A stretch of DNA of 49,823 bases from Agromyces sp. (GCA_031178045.1 JAPSJT010000003.1:1-49823), one strand, 5' to 3'. Positions 39,604 to 49,071 are shown, numbered from the stretch's first letter. Program-made: numbers and translations. The notes: generated by a model from the letters alone, not told the origin.

Positions 39604-40703
39604 CGGCAGGCGATGCGCCGGCGAACGGCACGGAGCGCACGAGCATCCGGGTGGGCGGAGAGTCGGGGTACGACGTCGTCGTCGGTCGCGGCGTCGTCGC
39701 GGAGCTCGGCGACGCGCTCGGCACGGCACCGCGCAAGGTGCTCGTCGTGCACCCGCCGACCCTCGGCGCTCGCGCCGCCGCGCTTCGCGAGCAGCTGCAG
39801 GACCGGTTCGAGGTGCTCCTCGCCGAGGTGCCCGACGCCGAGGCGGGCAAGCGCATCGAGGTCGCCGCGTTCTGCTGGCAGATCCTCGGCCAGGCCGACT
39901 TCACGCGCAGCGACGCGATCGTCGGGCTCGGCGGCGGAGCGATCACCGACCTCGCCGGTTTCGTCGCGGGCACGTGGCTGCGCGGGGTGCGGGTCGTGCA
40001 GGTGCCGACGACCGTTCTCGGCATGGTCGACGCGGCGGTCGGCGGCAAGACGGGCATCAACACGAACGAGGGCAAGAACCTCGTCGGCGTCTTCCACGCA
40101 CCGGCCGCCGTGCTGTGCGACCTCGAGCTGCTCGACACGCTCCCGCGCAACGAGATCCTCGCGGGTTTCGCCGAGATCGTGAAGGCCGGATTCATCCGCT
40201 ACCCCGAGATCCTCGACGTGATCGAGGCGGACGTCGACCGTGCGACCGACCCCTCGACGCCCGAGTTCCGCCGGGTCGTCGAGCTCGCCATCCGGATGAA
40301 GGCCGAGGTCGTGTCCGAGGACTTCACCGAGCAGGGCCTCCGCGAGATCCTGAACTACGGCCACACGCTCGGGCACGCGGTCGAGCACGCGGAGCGGTAC
40401 CAGTGGCGCCATGGCGCGGCGGTCGCGGTCGGCATGGCGTTCGCCGCCGAGCTCGGCCGGCTGTCGGGACGCCTCTCCGACGAGGTCGCCGACCGGCACA
40501 AGCGGGTGCTCGAGCTGCTCGGACTTCCGACGAGCTATCCGGCCGGGCGCTGGAACACGCTTCTCGCGACGATGCAGCGCGACAAGAAGGCGCGCGCCGG
40601 CCAGCTCCGCTTCATCGTGCTCGACGACCTCGCGAAGCCGACGGTCATGCAGGCGCCCGACCAGTCGCTGCTCTTCGCCGCGTACCAGGAGATCGGTTCC
40701 TGA
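39600..40703 (+). CDS. aroB: 3-dehydroquinate synthase
   Basis: GLGGGAITDLAGFVAGTWLRGVRVVQVPTTVLGMVDAAVGGKTGINTNEGKNLVG. Confidence 0.96.
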   Translation: MTAGDAPANGTERTSIRVGGESGYDVVVGRGVVAELGDALGTAPRKVLVVHPPTLGARAAALREQLQDRFEVLLAEVPDAEAGKRIEVAAFCWQILGQADFTRSDAIVGLGGGAITDLAGFVAGTWLRGVRVVQVPTTVLGMVDAAVGGKTGINTNEGKNLVGVFHAPAAVLCDLELLDTLPRNEILAGFAEIVKAGFIRYPEILDVIEADVDRATDPSTPEFRRVVELAIRMKAEVVSEDFTEQGLREILNYGHTLGHAVEHAERYQWRHGAAVAVGMAFAAELGRLSGRLSDEVADRHKRVLELLGLPTSYPAGRWNTLLATMQRDKKARAGQLRFIVLDDLAKPTVMQAPDQSLLFAAYQEIGS

Positions 40704-40714
40704 CCCGAGACGCG

Positions 40715-40748
40715 GAGGTGGGCGGATGCCGCGGCATCCGCCCACCTC
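40715..40748. terminator. 34-bp perfect palindrome between convergent genes (bidirectional terminator)
   Basis: GAGGTGGGCGGATGCCGCGGCATCCGCCCACCTC centred at 40731.5. Confidence 0.75.
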
Positions 40749-40766
40749 GTTCGCTGACGAGCGCGG

Positions 40767-43019
40767 TCAGCCGATCGCGGCGACGGCGACGTCGGGGTTG
40801 TCGCTGAAGAGGCCGTCGAGCCCCGCATCCAGGAACACGCGGATCTCACCGGCGAGGTCGCCGACGCCCGCGGGGTCGGTGCTCGAGCGGAACTCGGCCG
40901 GGAGGAACGCATTCTCGCGGCGGAACGTCCATCCGTGCACCTGCAGCCCGGCATCGTGCGCGTCGTCGATCACCGACGTCGGCGTGCCGAGGGTGCCATC
41001 CGCCTCGCGGGGGATCGCGATGGCCTTCTCGATGCCGATGCCGTCGGCGTAGGTCGCGATCTCGGCGAGGCCGGCGGGGGTCACGAGGTCCGCGTAGGTC
41101 CGCGTGTCGCCCGCGAGGGCGAGGTCGTACGGGCGCCCGCTCGAGTTCACGAGCTGCGCGAGCGCGACCTCCGTGAGCCCGTCGAGCTCTTGCAGGTTCG
41201 CGACCTCGAAGCTCTGCACGATGACCGGGGCGTCGGCGTGGTCGAGGCCGTTCGCGGCGAGTTCGGCGACGAGCGGCGCCTCGAGCGAGAGGCCGATCGA
41301 GTCGAAGTACGACGGATGCTTCGTCTCGGGGTAGACGCCGATCTGCTCGCCCTGGCAGCTCACCGAGTGGCGTGCCAGGTCGATGACCTCGTCGAGCGTG
41401 GGCACCTGGTAGAGCCCGTCGAATGCCGTGTTCTCGGGGCGGATCTGCGGGAGTCGCTCGATCGCGCGAAGGGTCTTCAGCTCGGCGAGCGTGAAGTCCT
41501 CGGTGAACCAGCCGGTGACGGCGGCGCCGTCGATGGACTTCGTCGTCTTCCGGTTCGCGAACTCGGGGCGGGACGCGACATCCGTGGTGCCGCTGATCTC
41601 GTTCTCGTGGCGGGCGACGAGCACGCCGTCCTTCGTGGCGACGACGTCGGGCTCGATGAAGTCGGCGCACTGCAGGATCGCGGTCTCGTAGGCCGCGAGG
41701 GTGTGCTCGGGTCGGTAGCCGCTCGCACCGCGGTGGCTGACGACGGTGATCTCCGAGGAGGGCACGCGTTCCTTCTCGAGGTCGATGAGGTCGAACTCCG
41801 TGTCGTCGGGCGTGCCCGGGATCCGCGCGTCGTTGCCGGGGTAGTTGTTGTCGTTGCCGATGAGGAGGCGGCCGTCGCGCAGCCTGACGACCGTCTCGAA
41901 CGACTGCACCGGAAGCGAGAACACCGCACCGGTGCCGTAGCCGTCGCCGGCGCCGAGCAGGTCGGGGTTCGCGATGCGCAGCGCATCGAGCACCAGCGTC
42001 TTCTCGACGTAGCCCTCGTCGTCGGTGCGCGACAGGTCGATCTCGTAGACGCGCTTCGTGACCGACTGCTCGCCCTCGAAGTCGTCACGCTCGACGAGGA
42101 GCAGCACGTCGCTGCGCACGGTGAAGGCATCGCCGATGACGTTGGCGTCCTGGTCGGTCTCGTAGTCCCAGGTGCGTCCGGTGTAGGCGCCGGTTCTCGT
42201 GTCGAACTCCAGCACCTCGCGCCGTCGCAGCTCGGGATCGTCGACGTATGCGCCCTCCAGGATGGGGTAGAGGTAGCGGCCGTTCGCCGAGCCGGCGAGC
42301 GCCTCGAACCCGCGGCTCGCGCGCACGCGCGGCGTCTCGCCCGACGCCAGGTAGGGGTTCTGCGGCGATTTGGCGCCGTCGGGAAGCGGCACGGGCTGCT
42401 CGAGCAGGGTGCCGTTCGCGTCGAAGTGCAGGAGGAAGGGGCCGAACTCCTCGCCGACCCAGAACGAGCCGTCCTTCGCCTGGACCACGGACTCGATGTC
42501 GAAGTCGGCACCCGTGAGGAGGCGCTCGGCGGTCGACTCGTTCACGATGGGGAAGTCGAGCACGTGGTTCGCGTCGTTGTACGAGATGAACCGCTCGATC
42601 GAGATCTCCCCGGATCCACCGGCAGCGGTCTCCCAGTCGGGACGGACGAGGTAGTTGCGCAGCAGGAAGTCGGCCGAATTCGCCTTGCTCCCGAAGCCGT
42701 TGTCGGGCTGTGCCCAGAACGTGCCGTCGCCGTTGTCGACCATGGCCGAGAAGCCGGGGATGACCTGGCCCGGGAACGGGCCGGAACGTCCGTTGGCCGG
42801 CGTCACGAGGGCGCCGGATGCCGGGCCGGGCGCGATGTGATCGGCCGACAGGGTCGCGCGGCCGACGAGCGTCGGCTCGACCGTCTTGGCGGACGGACCC
42901 TGCGGTTCTCCCTTCCCGGCCGCGAAGGCGGGGGAGGGGACGAGGATGACGGCAGCGGCGGCGGCCGCGGCGGCGATGGCGAGGATGCGCGTGTGCGCAT
43001 GTCTGATGCGATGTCCCAT
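40767..43019 (-). CDS. Secreted esterase-like/phytase-like domain fused to glycerophosphodiester phosphodiesterase
   Basis: Signal peptide (IAAAAAAAAVILVPSPAFA); N-half GQVIPGFSAMVDNGDGTFWAQPDNGFG...FDIESVVQAKDGSFWVGEEFGPFLLHFD; C-half VVSHRGASGYRPEHTLAAYETAILQCADFIEPDVVATKDGVLVARHENEISGTTDV (GDPD). Confidence 0.88.
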   Translation of the reverse strand: MGHRIRHAHTRILAIAAAAAAAAVILVPSPAFAAGKGEPQGPSAKTVEPTLVGRATLSADHIAPGPASGALVTPANGRSGPFPGQVIPGFSAMVDNGDGTFWAQPDNGFGSKANSADFLLRNYLVRPDWETAAGGSGEISIERFISYNDANHVLDFPIVNESTAERLLTGADFDIESVVQAKDGSFWVGEEFGPFLLHFDANGTLLEQPVPLPDGAKSPQNPYLASGETPRVRASRGFEALAGSANGRYLYPILEGAYVDDPELRRREVLEFDTRTGAYTGRTWDYETDQDANVIGDAFTVRSDVLLLVERDDFEGEQSVTKRVYEIDLSRTDDEGYVEKTLVLDALRIANPDLLGAGDGYGTGAVFSLPVQSFETVVRLRDGRLLIGNDNNYPGNDARIPGTPDDTEFDLIDLEKERVPSSEITVVSHRGASGYRPEHTLAAYETAILQCADFIEPDVVATKDGVLVARHENEISGTTDVASRPEFANRKTTKSIDGAAVTGWFTEDFTLAELKTLRAIERLPQIRPENTAFDGLYQVPTLDEVIDLARHSVSCQGEQIGVYPETKHPSYFDSIGLSLEAPLVAELAANGLDHADAPVIVQSFEVANLQELDGLTEVALAQLVNSSGRPYDLALAGDTRTYADLVTPAGLAEIATYADGIGIEKAIAIPREADGTLGTPTSVIDDAHDAGLQVHGWTFRRENAFLPAEFRSSTDPAGVGDLAGEIRVFLDAGLDGLFSDNPDVAVAAIG

Positions 43020-43154
43020 GGGAGCGAATCAAGCGCGTCAACCGCACGCGGGCATGTCCGACGCGGGACGCGATGCCGACGAACGGGTGAACGGAGGGTT
43101 CGGCGAAGGAGGCGAGGCGGGGTCTCCGCTCGCTCCCGTCGATAGGCTGGCCGG

Positions 43155-43598
43155 GTGACCACGACCATCCTCGTCCTGAACGGGCCGAACCTCGGCCGCC
43201 TCGGCACGCGCGAGCCCGAGGTGTACGGCAGCGAGACGCTCTCCGACATCGGAGCACGCCTCGAGGCATCCGTGCCCGACGACGTCGAGATCGACCTGCG
43301 CCAGACCGACGACGAGGCCGAGATCATCGGCTGGATCCACGAGGCGGTCGACCGGGGCCTTCCCGTGGTGCTGAACCCCGCCGCGTTCACTCACTACAGC
43401 TACGCGCTCCGGGACGCAGCGGCGCAATTGAAGCAGGCGGGGATCCCGCTCGTCGAGGTGCACCTCTCCAATCCGCACAGCCGAGAGGCGTTCCGGCACA
43501 CGAGCGTCATCTCGGGCGTCGCGACGGGCGTCATCGCGGGTTTCGGCGCGGACTCGTACCGGCTCGCAGTGGACTGGGTTCTGCGCTCGCTCGCGTGA
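43155..43598 (+). CDS. aroQ: Type II 3-dehydroquinate dehydratase
   Basis: ILVLNGPNLGRLGTREPEVYGSETL...NPAAFTHYSYALRDA...EVHLSNPHSREAFRHTSVIS. Confidence 0.96.
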   Translation: MTTTILVLNGPNLGRLGTREPEVYGSETLSDIGARLEASVPDDVEIDLRQTDDEAEIIGWIHEAVDRGLPVVLNPAAFTHYSYALRDAAAQLKQAGIPLVEVHLSNPHSREAFRHTSVISGVATGVIAGFGADSYRLAVDWVLRSLA

Positions 43599-43671
43599 GT
43601 CGACTACACTCGATCAGTCGCACGCGATCATGCGTGCCCTCTGACTTCCTCGATCGATCGGAACCTTCTCC

Positions 43672-44235
43672 ATGGCAAGCACCGCTGACATCAAGAACGG
43701 CGTCGTCCTCTCCATCGACGGCCAGCTCTGGAGCGTCATCGAGTTCCAGCACGTGAAGCCCGGCAAGGGCGGGGCGTTCGTGCGCACGAAGCTGAAGAAC
43801 GTCGTCACCGGCAAGGTCGTCGATCGCACCTACAACGCCGGCGCGAAGATCGACATCGAGAACGTCGACCGTCGCGATTTCACGTACCTCTACAACGACG
43901 GCGAAGCCTTCGTGTTCATGGACGCGACGGACTACGACCAGATCACGGTGCCCGCGACGGTGGTCGGCGACGCCGCCAACTTCATGCTCGAGAACCAGCC
44001 CGTCACCATCGCGCTGAACAACGGCAACCCCCTCTACGTCGACCTCCCCGCCTCGGTCGTGCTCGAGATCACGTACACCGAGCCGGGCCTCCAGGGTGAC
44101 CGCTCGACGGGCGGCACGAAGCCGGCGACCGTCGAGACCGGCTACGAGATCCAGGTGCCGCTCTTCCTCGAGACCGGCACGAAGGTCAAGGTCGATACCC
44201 GCACGGGCGACTACCTCGGCCGCGTGAACGACTAG
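43672..44235 (+). CDS. efp: Elongation factor P
   Basis: [57 protein letters not shown]. Confidence 0.97.
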   Translation: MASTADIKNGVVLSIDGQLWSVIEFQHVKPGKGGAFVRTKLKNVVTGKVVDRTYNAGAKIDIENVDRRDFTYLYNDGEAFVFMDATDYDQITVPATVVGDAANFMLENQPVTIALNNGNPLYVDLPASVVLEITYTEPGLQGDRSTGGTKPATVETGYEIQVPLFLETGTKVKVDTRTGDYLGRVND

Positions 44236-44648
44236 TGAGCGCGCGTACGAAGGCGCGAAAGCGCGCCCTCGACATGCTCTACTCGGCCGACATGCGAGGC
44301 GTGCCGGTCGAGCAGGTGCTCGCCACCGAGGCCGAGCGGGCGGTCTCCGAGCCCGAGCGGCAGGCCTCGTGGCTGTACGCCCGCGAGATCGTCGACGGCA
44401 TCGTCGACCACCGCGAGGAGATCGACGAGCTCATCACGACGCACTCGCGGGGCTGGACGCTCGAACGGATGCCGGCCGTGGATCGCGCACTCCTGCGCAT
44501 CGGCGTGTGGGAGATCCTCTACAACGACGAGGTGCCCGACCCGGTCGCGATCTCCGAAGCCGTCGAGGCGGCCACGGTGCTCTCGACGGATGACTCCGCC
44601 GGCTTCGTGAACGGTCTCCTCGCGGCGATCTCGCACTCGAAGGCCTGA
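44235..44648 (+). CDS. nusB: Transcription antitermination factor NusB
   Basis: [22 protein letters not shown]...[51 protein letters not shown]. Confidence 0.95.
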   Translation: MSARTKARKRALDMLYSADMRGVPVEQVLATEAERAVSEPERQASWLYAREIVDGIVDHREEIDELITTHSRGWTLERMPAVDRALLRIGVWEILYNDEVPDPVAISEAVEAATVLSTDDSAGFVNGLLAAISHSKA

Positions 44649-44660
44649 CACCGCCGACCT

Positions 44661-44686
44661 CCATCCCAGTGCTGGCACCGGGATGG
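44661..44686 (+). terminator. Hairpin downstream of nusB
   Basis: CCATCCC-A-GTGC-TG-GCAC-C-GGGATGG. Confidence 0.55.
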
Positions 44687-44824
44687 AACGGGGTGGTATC
44701 CCTCGGCGGATTCCGGAGCACGCCCGGATCTGCGGGCGGGGCGATCTCGGTTCACTGGATGAAGTGCCGCACTGCGGCGCTCGCCCCATCACCCGTGAAC
44801 CCGCTCTGGAAGGAGCACTTCGTC

Positions 44825-45361
44825 ATGTCCTCGATCCCCGCCCCTACTCCCGGCCTGCAACCCGTCGGACCCCGTCCCGTGCCGGTCGTCTCGCTCGGAC
44901 TCGTCGATCGGCTCTCCGGTCTCGAGGCCGCGCTCAAGGCGCTCCTCGAGCGCTGGAGCGTCCCGCTCCTCCGTGTCGCTCTCGGCACCGTGTTCTTCGC
45001 GTTCGGCGTGCTGAAGTTCTTCCCGGGTGTGAGCCCCGTCGAATCGCTCGTGCAGTCCACCTGGGCCGTGCTGACCTTCGGCATCGTCGGGGGACAGCTC
45101 GCGCTCGTGCTCACGGCGATCCTCGAGACCGTCGCGGGCCTGGCGCTCATCTCGGGCCGATTCGCCCGTTTCGGCCTCGTCGTCCTCGCGATCGCGTTCG
45201 TCGGGATCTTCTCTCCGCTCGTCTTCTTCCCGGGCGAGCTCTTCTCCTCGGTGGGACCGACCCTCCTCGGCCAGTACGTGCTGAAGAACGTCGTACTCGT
45301 CGCGGCCGCGCTGGTGATCGCCTCGCGCGTGCTCCGCGGGCCTGTGCGGTCCTCGCGATGA
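44825..45361 (+). CDS. DoxX-like membrane protein
   Basis: WSVPLLRVALGTVFFAFGVLKFFPGVSP... four hydrophobic segments. Confidence 0.75.
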   Translation: MSSIPAPTPGLQPVGPRPVPVVSLGLVDRLSGLEAALKALLERWSVPLLRVALGTVFFAFGVLKFFPGVSPVESLVQSTWAVLTFGIVGGQLALVLTAILETVAGLALISGRFARFGLVVLAIAFVGIFSPLVFFPGELFSSVGPTLLGQYVLKNVVLVAAALVIASRVLRGPVRSSR

Positions 45362-45382
45362 ACCCTGGCAGGTCGGCCACCG

Positions 45383-45418
45383 TGAAGGGGCGAGGCGATC
45401 GATCGCCTCGTCCCTTCG
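45383..45418. terminator. Bidirectional terminator between convergent genes
   Basis: GAAGGGG-CGAGGCGATCGATCGCCTCG-TCCCTTC; inner 20-bp perfect palindrome plus paired flanks. Confidence 0.75.
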
Positions 45419-45445
45419 GTGTACACCCCGCCTGACCGGCGCGCG

Positions 45446-46096
45446 TCAGACGGCGTGCACGGCGGCCGAGTGGCGAGACGGTGCCGGAGCGTCGGCGCGA
45501 GGACCCCACGCCGCGATGGCGCACACCTCGATTCCGAGCCCGACGAGCGTGCCGTGCGGCCAGTACGTCAAGACGACGGTGGACGCCACGAGGATCGGCA
45601 GCGTCATGCCGAGCAGCAGGCGTTCCCACCGGGGCACCTCGGCGCGCCGCCCGGCGATGAGCGCGGCCACGAAGGCCCAGATCCCGATTCCGATGAGGAG
45701 GAACGCCTCCGCGCCCCAGAGGGCGTGCAGCGGCGCATCCTCGGCATGGTTGAGATAGCTGAGTGCGGTGATCGGCGCACCGAGCAGGAGCAGCGCGCCG
45801 AGCGCACGGCCCGGTGCCCCGAGCGTTGCCAACACCGGCCCCGCCGCGAACCACAACAGCACGAAGGAGAGCGACACGGCGGATCCGAACACGAGATACA
45901 GATCGGCCTGCCCGATCGACTGGAGCTGCAGTCGGATTCCGTCGTAGACGGGCAGCCGCTCGAGCACCATCAGCCACTCCGGAAGCGCGCCGCTTCCCGA
46001 CCACACCGCCTGCTGCGGCGGCAGCAGGAAGAACGCCCACAGCGCGGCAGCGAGTGCGGACGCCACGGAGACGGGTCGAGACGGGACCGTGCGCAT
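45446..46096 (-). CDS. Hypothetical multi-pass membrane protein
   Basis: MRTVPSRPVSVASALAAALWAFFLLPPQQAVWSG...; several hydrophobic helices. Confidence 0.75.
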   Translation of the reverse strand: MRTVPSRPVSVASALAAALWAFFLLPPQQAVWSGSGALPEWLMVLERLPVYDGIRLQLQSIGQADLYLVFGSAVSLSFVLLWFAAGPVLATLGAPGRALGALLLLGAPITALSYLNHAEDAPLHALWGAEAFLLIGIGIWAFVAALIAGRRAEVPRWERLLLGMTLPILVASTVVLTYWPHGTLVGLGIEVCAIAAWGPRADAPAPSRHSAAVHAV

Positions 46097-46182
46097 GCCT
46101 GCACGCTAGCGCGGAGGGCCGTCGCCCCGGCAGCCCTCGGTCGCGGGACAGACGCCCGGCGGCGAGCAGGTAGACTCGAGCG

Positions 46183-46226
46183 AGTTGACAACCTTTAAGG
46201 CCGTCCTGTGAGGCGGAGAAGGGAGT
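46183..46226 (+). promoter_or_regulatory. PyrR-binding RNA element overlapping the pyrR ribosome-binding region
   Basis: CCTTTAAGGCCGTCCTGTGAGGCGGAGAAGGGAG: conserved CUUUAA...UCC.GUGAGGC core with CCUU/AAGG and CCG/CGG pairing; TAGACT -10-like box at 46171-46176. Confidence 0.8.
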
Positions 46227-46232
46227 CGGTCC

Positions 46233-46775
46233 TTGGCACGTGCCGTGCTCACCCAGGCTGACATCTCGCGGGCGCTGACCCGCATCGCGCACGAGGTCCT
46301 CGAGTCCAATCGCGGAAGCTCCGATCTCGTCCTCCTCGGCATCCCGACGCGTGGCGTGGTCCTCGCCCGGCGCATCGCCGAGAACATCGCCCGCATCGAA
46401 CCCGATGCTCCCGCGGCGCTCGCGGGAGCGCTCGACGTCACGATGTATCGCGACGACCTCGGTCGCACCCGCACCCGCACTCCGGCCCCCACCGAGGTGC
46501 CGCCCGGCGGCATCGACGGCAAGACCGTCGTGCTCGTCGACGACGTGCTGTACTCGGGTCGTACGATCCGGGCCGCGTTCGACGCACTCGCGGATCTCGG
46601 TCGTGCACGCGCCGTTCGCCTCGCGGTGCTCGTCGATCGAGGCCACCGGGAGTTCCCGATCCGCGCCGACTTCGTCGGCAAGAACCTCCCGAGCTCCACC
46701 CGAGAGCGCATCAACGTGCGGCTCGCCGAGATCGACGGCGACGACGCCGTGACGATCGACGGGGGCGAGGCCTGA
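46233..46775 (+). CDS. pyrR: Bifunctional pyr operon regulator/uracil phosphoribosyltransferase PyrR
   Basis: [42 protein letters not shown]...[24 protein letters not shown] start. Confidence 0.95.
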   Translation: MARAVLTQADISRALTRIAHEVLESNRGSSDLVLLGIPTRGVVLARRIAENIARIEPDAPAALAGALDVTMYRDDLGRTRTRTPAPTEVPPGGIDGKTVVLVDDVLYSGRTIRAAFDALADLGRARAVRLAVLVDRGHREFPIRADFVGKNLPSSTRERINVRLAEIDGDDAVTIDGGEA

Positions 46776-47725
46776 TGCGGCACCTGCTGTCGACGAGATC
46801 GCTCGAGCGCGACGTCGCCATCGAGCTCCTCGACGTCGCCGAGGACATGGCCGCCGTGCAGGAGCGCGAGGTGAAGAAGCTGCCGACGCTTCGCGGCAAG
46901 ACCGTCGTGAACCTCTTCTTCGAGGATTCCACGCGCACCCGCATCTCGTTCGAGGCGGCGGCGAAGCGGCTCTCCGCCGATGTCATCAACTTCAGCGCGA
47001 AGGGATCGAGCGTCTCGAAGGGCGAGAGCCTGAAGGACACCGCGCAGACCCTCCACGCCATGGGCGCCGACGGTGTCGTGATCCGCCATCACGCGTCGGG
47101 TGCGCCGCAGACCCTCGCGGCGAGCGGGTGGATCGACGCGGGCATCGTGAACGCGGGCGACGGCACGCACGAACACCCGACGCAGGCCCTCCTCGACGCC
47201 TTCACGATCCGACGTCGCGTGCACGGCGCGGCATCCCGCGGCCGCGACCTCGACGGCGTGCACGTCCTGATCGTCGGCGACATCCTGCACTCCCGCGTCG
47301 CCCGGTCGAACGTCTGGCTGCTCACGACGCTCGGCGCCGAGGTCGAGCTCGTCGCGCCGCCCACCCTCGTCCCGGTCGATACGAGCGCGTGGCCCGCGGC
47401 GATCGGCTACGACCTCGACGCCGCGCTCGCGAGCGGACCCGATGTCGTCATGATGCTTCGGATCCAGGCCGAGCGGATGCACGCGGCGTTCTTCCCGAAC
47501 AGCCGCGAATACGCGCGCACGTGGGGCCTCGACGACGCCAGGTTCGACCGCCTGGCCCCGACTACGATGGTCATGCACCCTGGGCCGATGAACCGCGGGC
47601 TGGAGATCTCCGCCCGCGCCGCCGACTCGCCGCAGTCCACGGTGCGCGAGCAGGTCGCGAACGGAGTATCAGTGAGAATGGCCGCCCTCTATCTGCTGCT
47701 GTCGGGCGAGCGGGGTGAGGCCTGA
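46775..47725 (+). CDS. pyrB: Aspartate carbamoyltransferase catalytic subunit
   Basis: [50 protein letters not shown]. Confidence 0.97.
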   Translation: MRHLLSTRSLERDVAIELLDVAEDMAAVQEREVKKLPTLRGKTVVNLFFEDSTRTRISFEAAAKRLSADVINFSAKGSSVSKGESLKDTAQTLHAMGADGVVIRHHASGAPQTLAASGWIDAGIVNAGDGTHEHPTQALLDAFTIRRRVHGAASRGRDLDGVHVLIVGDILHSRVARSNVWLLTTLGAEVELVAPPTLVPVDTSAWPAAIGYDLDAALASGPDVVMMLRIQAERMHAAFFPNSREYARTWGLDDARFDRLAPTTMVMHPGPMNRGLEISARAADSPQSTVREQVANGVSVRMAALYLLLSGERGEA

Positions 47726-49071
47726 TGTCCGAGCGGTACCTCATCGCCGGGGCGACCCTGCCCACGGGCGAGCGCGCCGACCTCCTGCTCGACGGCGGCC
47801 GCATCGCCGAGATCGGCCGGGTGACGGATGTCGCGGGCGCGACCGTCGTCGACGCCGACGGGCTCGTCGCGCTCCCGGGTCTCGTCGACCTGCACACGCA
47901 CCTCCGCGAGCCGGGCTACGAGCAGAGCGAGACGGTGCTCACCGGCACCCAGGCGGCGGCCGCGGGCGGCTTCACTGCCGTCTTCGCGATGGCCAACACG
48001 TTCCCGGTGGCCGATACCGCCGGCGTGGTCGAGCAGGAGGCGAGTCTCGGTCGCGCGGCCGGCTACGCGACCGTGCAGCCGATCGGTGCCGTGACGATCG
48101 GCCTCAAGGGCGAACAGCTCGCCGAGCTCGGTGCCATGGCGCGCTCCCGCGCGAACGTCCGAGTCTTCTCCGACGACGGATTCTGCGTCTCCGACCCGCT
48201 GCTCATGCGCCGGGCGCTCGAGTACGTGAAGGCCTTCGACGGCGTCATCGCCCAGCATGCGCAGGAGCCGCGCCTCACCCAGGGCGCCCAGATGAACGAG
48301 GGTGCGCTCTCGGGCGAGCTCGGACTCGTCGGCTGGCCCGCCGTCGCCGAGGAGTCGATCATCGCGCGTGACGTGCTCCTCGCCGAGCACGTCGGCAGCC
48401 GACTGCACGTCTGCCACGTCTCCACCGCCGGCTCCGTCGAGGTCATCCGCTGGGCGAAGGCCCGCGGCATCGACGTGACGGCCGAGGTCACGCCGCACCA
48501 CCTGCTCCTCACCGAGGACCTCGTCGCCGGATACGACCCCCGCTACAAGGTGAACCCGCCGCTGCGCCGGGCCGAAGACGTCGAGGCCCTGCGTGCCGCA
48601 CTCGCCGACGGCACGATCGACATCGTCGCGACCGACCACGCCCCTCACCCCGTCGAGGCGAAGGAGAGCGAATGGGATGCCGCCGCCAACGGCATGGTGG
48701 GGCTCGAATCCGCACTCGCCGTCGTGCATGAGGCCGTCGTCGAGACGGGACTCATGGACTGGGCGGATGTCGCACGCGTGCTCTCGACGGCGCCGGCCCG
48801 CATCGGCCGGCTGAGCGGGCACGGGCACCCGCTCGCGGCCGGCTCGGCAGCGGAGCTCGTGCTCTACGACCCTGCGGCGGCATCCGAGTTCGACCGAGCC
48901 CGCCTCGCGGGTCGGAGCGTGAACTCGCCCTATCTCGGGCTCCGCCTGCCGGGCCGGGTCGTGGCGACCTTCCACTCGGGCTACCCGACCGTGCTCGACG
49001 GCTCCGTCCGCCCCGCGGACGAGGTCGCTCACGCGGCGGCCGCACGATCGGGGGCGGGCGATGCGCACTGA
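47725..49071 (+). CDS. pyrC: Dihydroorotase
   Basis: ALPGLVDLHTHLREPGYEQSETVLTGTQAAAAGGFTAVFAMANTFPVAD...TDHAPHPVEAKE. Confidence 0.97.
   Translation: MSERYLIAGATLPTGERADLLLDGGRIAEIGRVTDVAGATVVDADGLVALPGLVDLHTHLREPGYEQSETVLTGTQAAAAGGFTAVFAMANTFPVADTAGVVEQEASLGRAAGYATVQPIGAVTIGLKGEQLAELGAMARSRANVRVFSDDGFCVSDPLLMRRALEYVKAFDGVIAQHAQEPRLTQGAQMNEGALSGELGLVGWPAVAEESIIARDVLLAEHVGSRLHVCHVSTAGSVEVIRWAKARGIDVTAEVTPHHLLLTEDLVAGYDPRYKVNPPLRRAEDVEALRAALADGTIDIVATDHAPHPVEAKESEWDAAANGMVGLESALAVVHEAVVETGLMDWADVARVLSTAPARIGRLSGHGHPLAAGSAAELVLYDPAAASEFDRARLAGRSVNSPYLGLRLPGRVVATFHSGYPTVLDGSVRPADEVAHAAAARSGAGDAH

Noticed and set aside
40935-43145. 736-aa + strand ORF opposite the GDPD fusion gene
   Set aside because: Shadow ORF; the minus-strand protein has a signal peptide and GDPD motifs.
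44185-44195. ATACCC (reverse GGGTAT) within efp, considered as a SigF -10
   Set aside because: Inside coding sequence with no GTTT element at N15-17.
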